Positions 62,564 to 64,000 of a DNA stretch of 64,000 nt are shown one piece after another. The DNA comes from Vibrio sp. 99-70-13A1 (GTDB lineage: Bacteria > Pseudomonadota > Gammaproteobacteria > Enterobacterales > Vibrionaceae): assembly GCF_013114625.1 (NCBI RefSeq), contig NZ_VTXD01000004.1:1-64000 (forward strand), given 5' to 3'. The first letter of the stretch is position 1; every line of letters begins with the position of its first letter. The notes under the pieces are model-generated. The model was not told where the DNA came from. It searched no databases and saw nothing but the letters and a program-made list of their open reading frames with translations. The translations under genes and the position numbers were made by a program.

Positions 62564-64000
62564 TTGTATCTATTCGATAGCCTCAAAGACGTTGCCCAAG
62601 AATACCTAACAGAGCCTCAAATTGAGGCTCTGCGTCAATCTTATGTGGTAGCGAGAGACGCCCATGAAGGGCAAACCCGTTCAACGGGTGAACCATACAT
62701 TATCCATCCTGTTGCTGTTTCACGAATTCTAGCCGAAATGCGTCTAGACATTGAAACACTGCAAGCCGCCCTACTCCACGATGTAATTGAAGATACTGAA
62801 GTTACAAAAGAAGAGTTAGAAGCGCAATTTGGCAATACCGTTGCTGAATTGGTTGATGGTGTATCTAAGCTGGATAAGCTTAAATTTCGTGATCGCAAAG
62901 AAGCGCAAGCAGAGAACTTCCGTAAGATGGTTCTCGCCATGGTGCAAGACATCCGCGTTATCTTGATCAAACTAGCTGACCGAACTCATAACATGCGTAC
63001 GCTTGGGGCACTTCGCCCTGATAAAAAGCGCCGCATTGCACGTGAAACTCTAGAAATCTATTCTCCCCTTGCACACCGCCTTGGTATTCATAATATCAAG
63101 ACTGAGCTTGAAGAATTAGGTTTTGAAGCGCTCTACCCTAACCGCTATCGCGTTCTTAAAAACGTGGTAAAAGCGGCTCGTGGTAATCGTAAAGAAATGA
63201 TCCAACGAATCCATAGTGAGATTGAAGGTCGCCTTGAAGAAGTCGGCTTACCTGCTCGTGTGCTTGGTCGTGAAAAGAACCTGTTCTCCATCTATAACAA
63301 GATGAAAACGAAAGAGCAGCGTTTCCACACCATTATGGATATCTACGCTTTCCGTGTTGTGGTCGATACCCCAGATACTTGTTATCGCGCACTTGGCCAA
63401 GCTCACAGCCTGTACAAGCCACGCCCTGGTCGCATGAAAGATTATATTGCGGTGCCAAAAGCCAACGGCTACCAATCTCTGCATACCTCAATGATCGGCC
63501 CTCATGGGGTGCCTGTTGAAGTACAGATCCGTACTGAAGATATGGATCAAATGGCAGATAAAGGTGTCGCAGCGCACTGGTCTTACAAAGGTAATGGCTC
63601 ACGTAGCAGCAATGGGACTACCGCACAGGTTAAAGCACAGCGTTGGATGCAGAGCTTACTTGAGCTGCAACAAAGCGCGGGTAATTCATTCGAATTCATT
63701 GAGAACGTTAAGTCTGATCTCTTCCCTGATGAGATTTTCGTCTTTACGCCAAAAGGTCGTATCGTTGAACTTCCTGCCGGTGCAACAGCGGTCGACTTTG
63801 CTTACGCAGTACATACTGACGTAGGTAACATGTGTGTAGGTGCTCGTGTAGACATGAACCCTTACCCACTAAGTAAGTCGCTGAAGAATGGTCAAACGAT
63901 TGAGATCATCAGTGCTCCGGGCGCACGTCCGAATGCAGCATGGCTCAACTACGTGGTGACATCACGTGCGCGTACTAAGATCCGTCAGGTTCTGAAAACA
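62564..64000 (+). CDS. spoT: Bifunctional (p)ppGpp synthetase/hydrolase SpoT (3' end beyond window)
   Basis: The first 479 residues of SpoT, open to the last base. The N-terminal HD domain (HPVAVSRILAEM, ALLHDVIEDT, LIKLADRTHNMRTLG) is the (p)ppGpp hydrolase. The synthetase-like domain follows (GREKNLFSIYNKMKTKEQRF, DIYAFRVVV, KDYIAVPKANGYQSLHT), then the TGS domain (DEIFVFTPKGRIVELPAGATAVDFAYAVHT). The start is TTG at 62564-62566, giving LYLFDSL, the same codon and beginning as in E. coli spoT. There is no strong ribosome site. It is 53 bases after rpoZ. Confidence 0.94.
   Translation, partial: MYLFDSLKDVAQEYLTEPQIEALRQSYVVARDAHEGQTRSTGEPYIIHPVAVSRILAEMRLDIETLQAALLHDVIEDTEVTKEELEAQFGNTVAELVDGVSKLDKLKFRDRKEAQAENFRKMVLAMVQDIRVILIKLADRTHNMRTLGALRPDKKRRIARETLEIYSPLAHRLGIHNIKTELEELGFEALYPNRYRVLKNVVKAARGNRKEMIQRIHSEIEGRLEEVGLPARVLGREKNLFSIYNKMKTKEQRFHTIMDIYAFRVVVDTPDTCYRALGQAHSLYKPRPGRMKDYIAVPKANGYQSLHTSMIGPHGVPVEVQIRTEDMDQMADKGVAAHWSYKGNGSRSSNGTTAQVKAQRWMQSLLELQQSAGNSFEFIENVKSDLFPDEIFVFTPKGRIVELPAGATAVDFAYAVHTDVGNMCVGARVDMNPYPLSKSLKNGQTIEIISAPGARPNAAWLNYVVTSRARTKIRQVLKT

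Overview
The window is chromosomal DNA of a marine gamma-proteobacterium, almost certainly a Vibrio. The gene order hldD–acyltransferase–waaF–waaA … kdkA–dgkA–heptosyltransferase–coaD, followed by mutM, rpmBG, radC, coaBC, slmA, pyrE, rph, yicC, gmk, rpoZ and spoT, is the usual Vibrionaceae LPS-core neighbourhood. The proteins and the low-to-moderate G+C fit. Species cannot be fixed from the sequence alone; a Splendidus-clade relative is a guess.

1–9460, minus strand: the first part of a long surface-polysaccharide operon. It starts from a good sigma70-like promoter (9430–9458), passes an ops/JUMPstart element (9297–9308) where RfaH would load, then reads wza, wzb, wzc (export channel, phosphatase, tyrosine kinase). 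After a strong internal hairpin it continues with rmlB, rmlA, rmlD, rmlC (dTDP-L-rhamnose), a UDP-HexNAc 6-dehydrogenase, and the start of a membrane protein cut by the window edge.

9558–13890, minus strand: a separate yjbEFGH/gfcABCD-type operon (Ala/Gly-rich mini-protein, lipoprotein, GfcC-like protein, large outer-membrane YjbH protein) with its own promoter and terminators.

14124–19286: housekeeping genes yibN, secB, gpsA, cysE and envC, then a TetR regulator with a clear palindromic operator.

19503–40158: the LPS inner-core locus. hldD, an lpxM-like acyltransferase, waaF and waaA are followed by a complete eight-gene pseudaminic acid cassette on the minus strand: pseB, pseC, an N-acetyl-sugar amidotransferase, hisH-like, hisF-like, pseF, a pseG–GNAT fusion and pseI. 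Two paralogous GT52/polysialyltransferase-like enzymes on the plus strand bracket it. Beyond it lie a YejM-like membrane hydrolase, Kdo kinase, dgkA, two GT9 enzymes and one GT2 enzyme. The simplest reading is that the cell makes an amidinated pseudaminic acid and puts it on its LPS core.

40264–50686: coaD, a sulfatase-superfamily membrane enzyme, mutM, rpmBG, radC, coaBC, slmA, lpxL-like, pyrE (with the rph–pyrE attenuator) and rph.

50872–64000: yicC; a four-gene cassette of exported proteins (a COG3014-like lipoprotein, an LpoB-like lipoprotein and two exported proteins of unknown function); psiE diverging from a lipoprotein cyclic-nucleotide phosphodiesterase/nucleotidase; an NCS2 purine permease; then gmk, rpoZ and the start of spoT. 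No rRNA, tRNA, CRISPR array, insertion sequence or prophage was seen.
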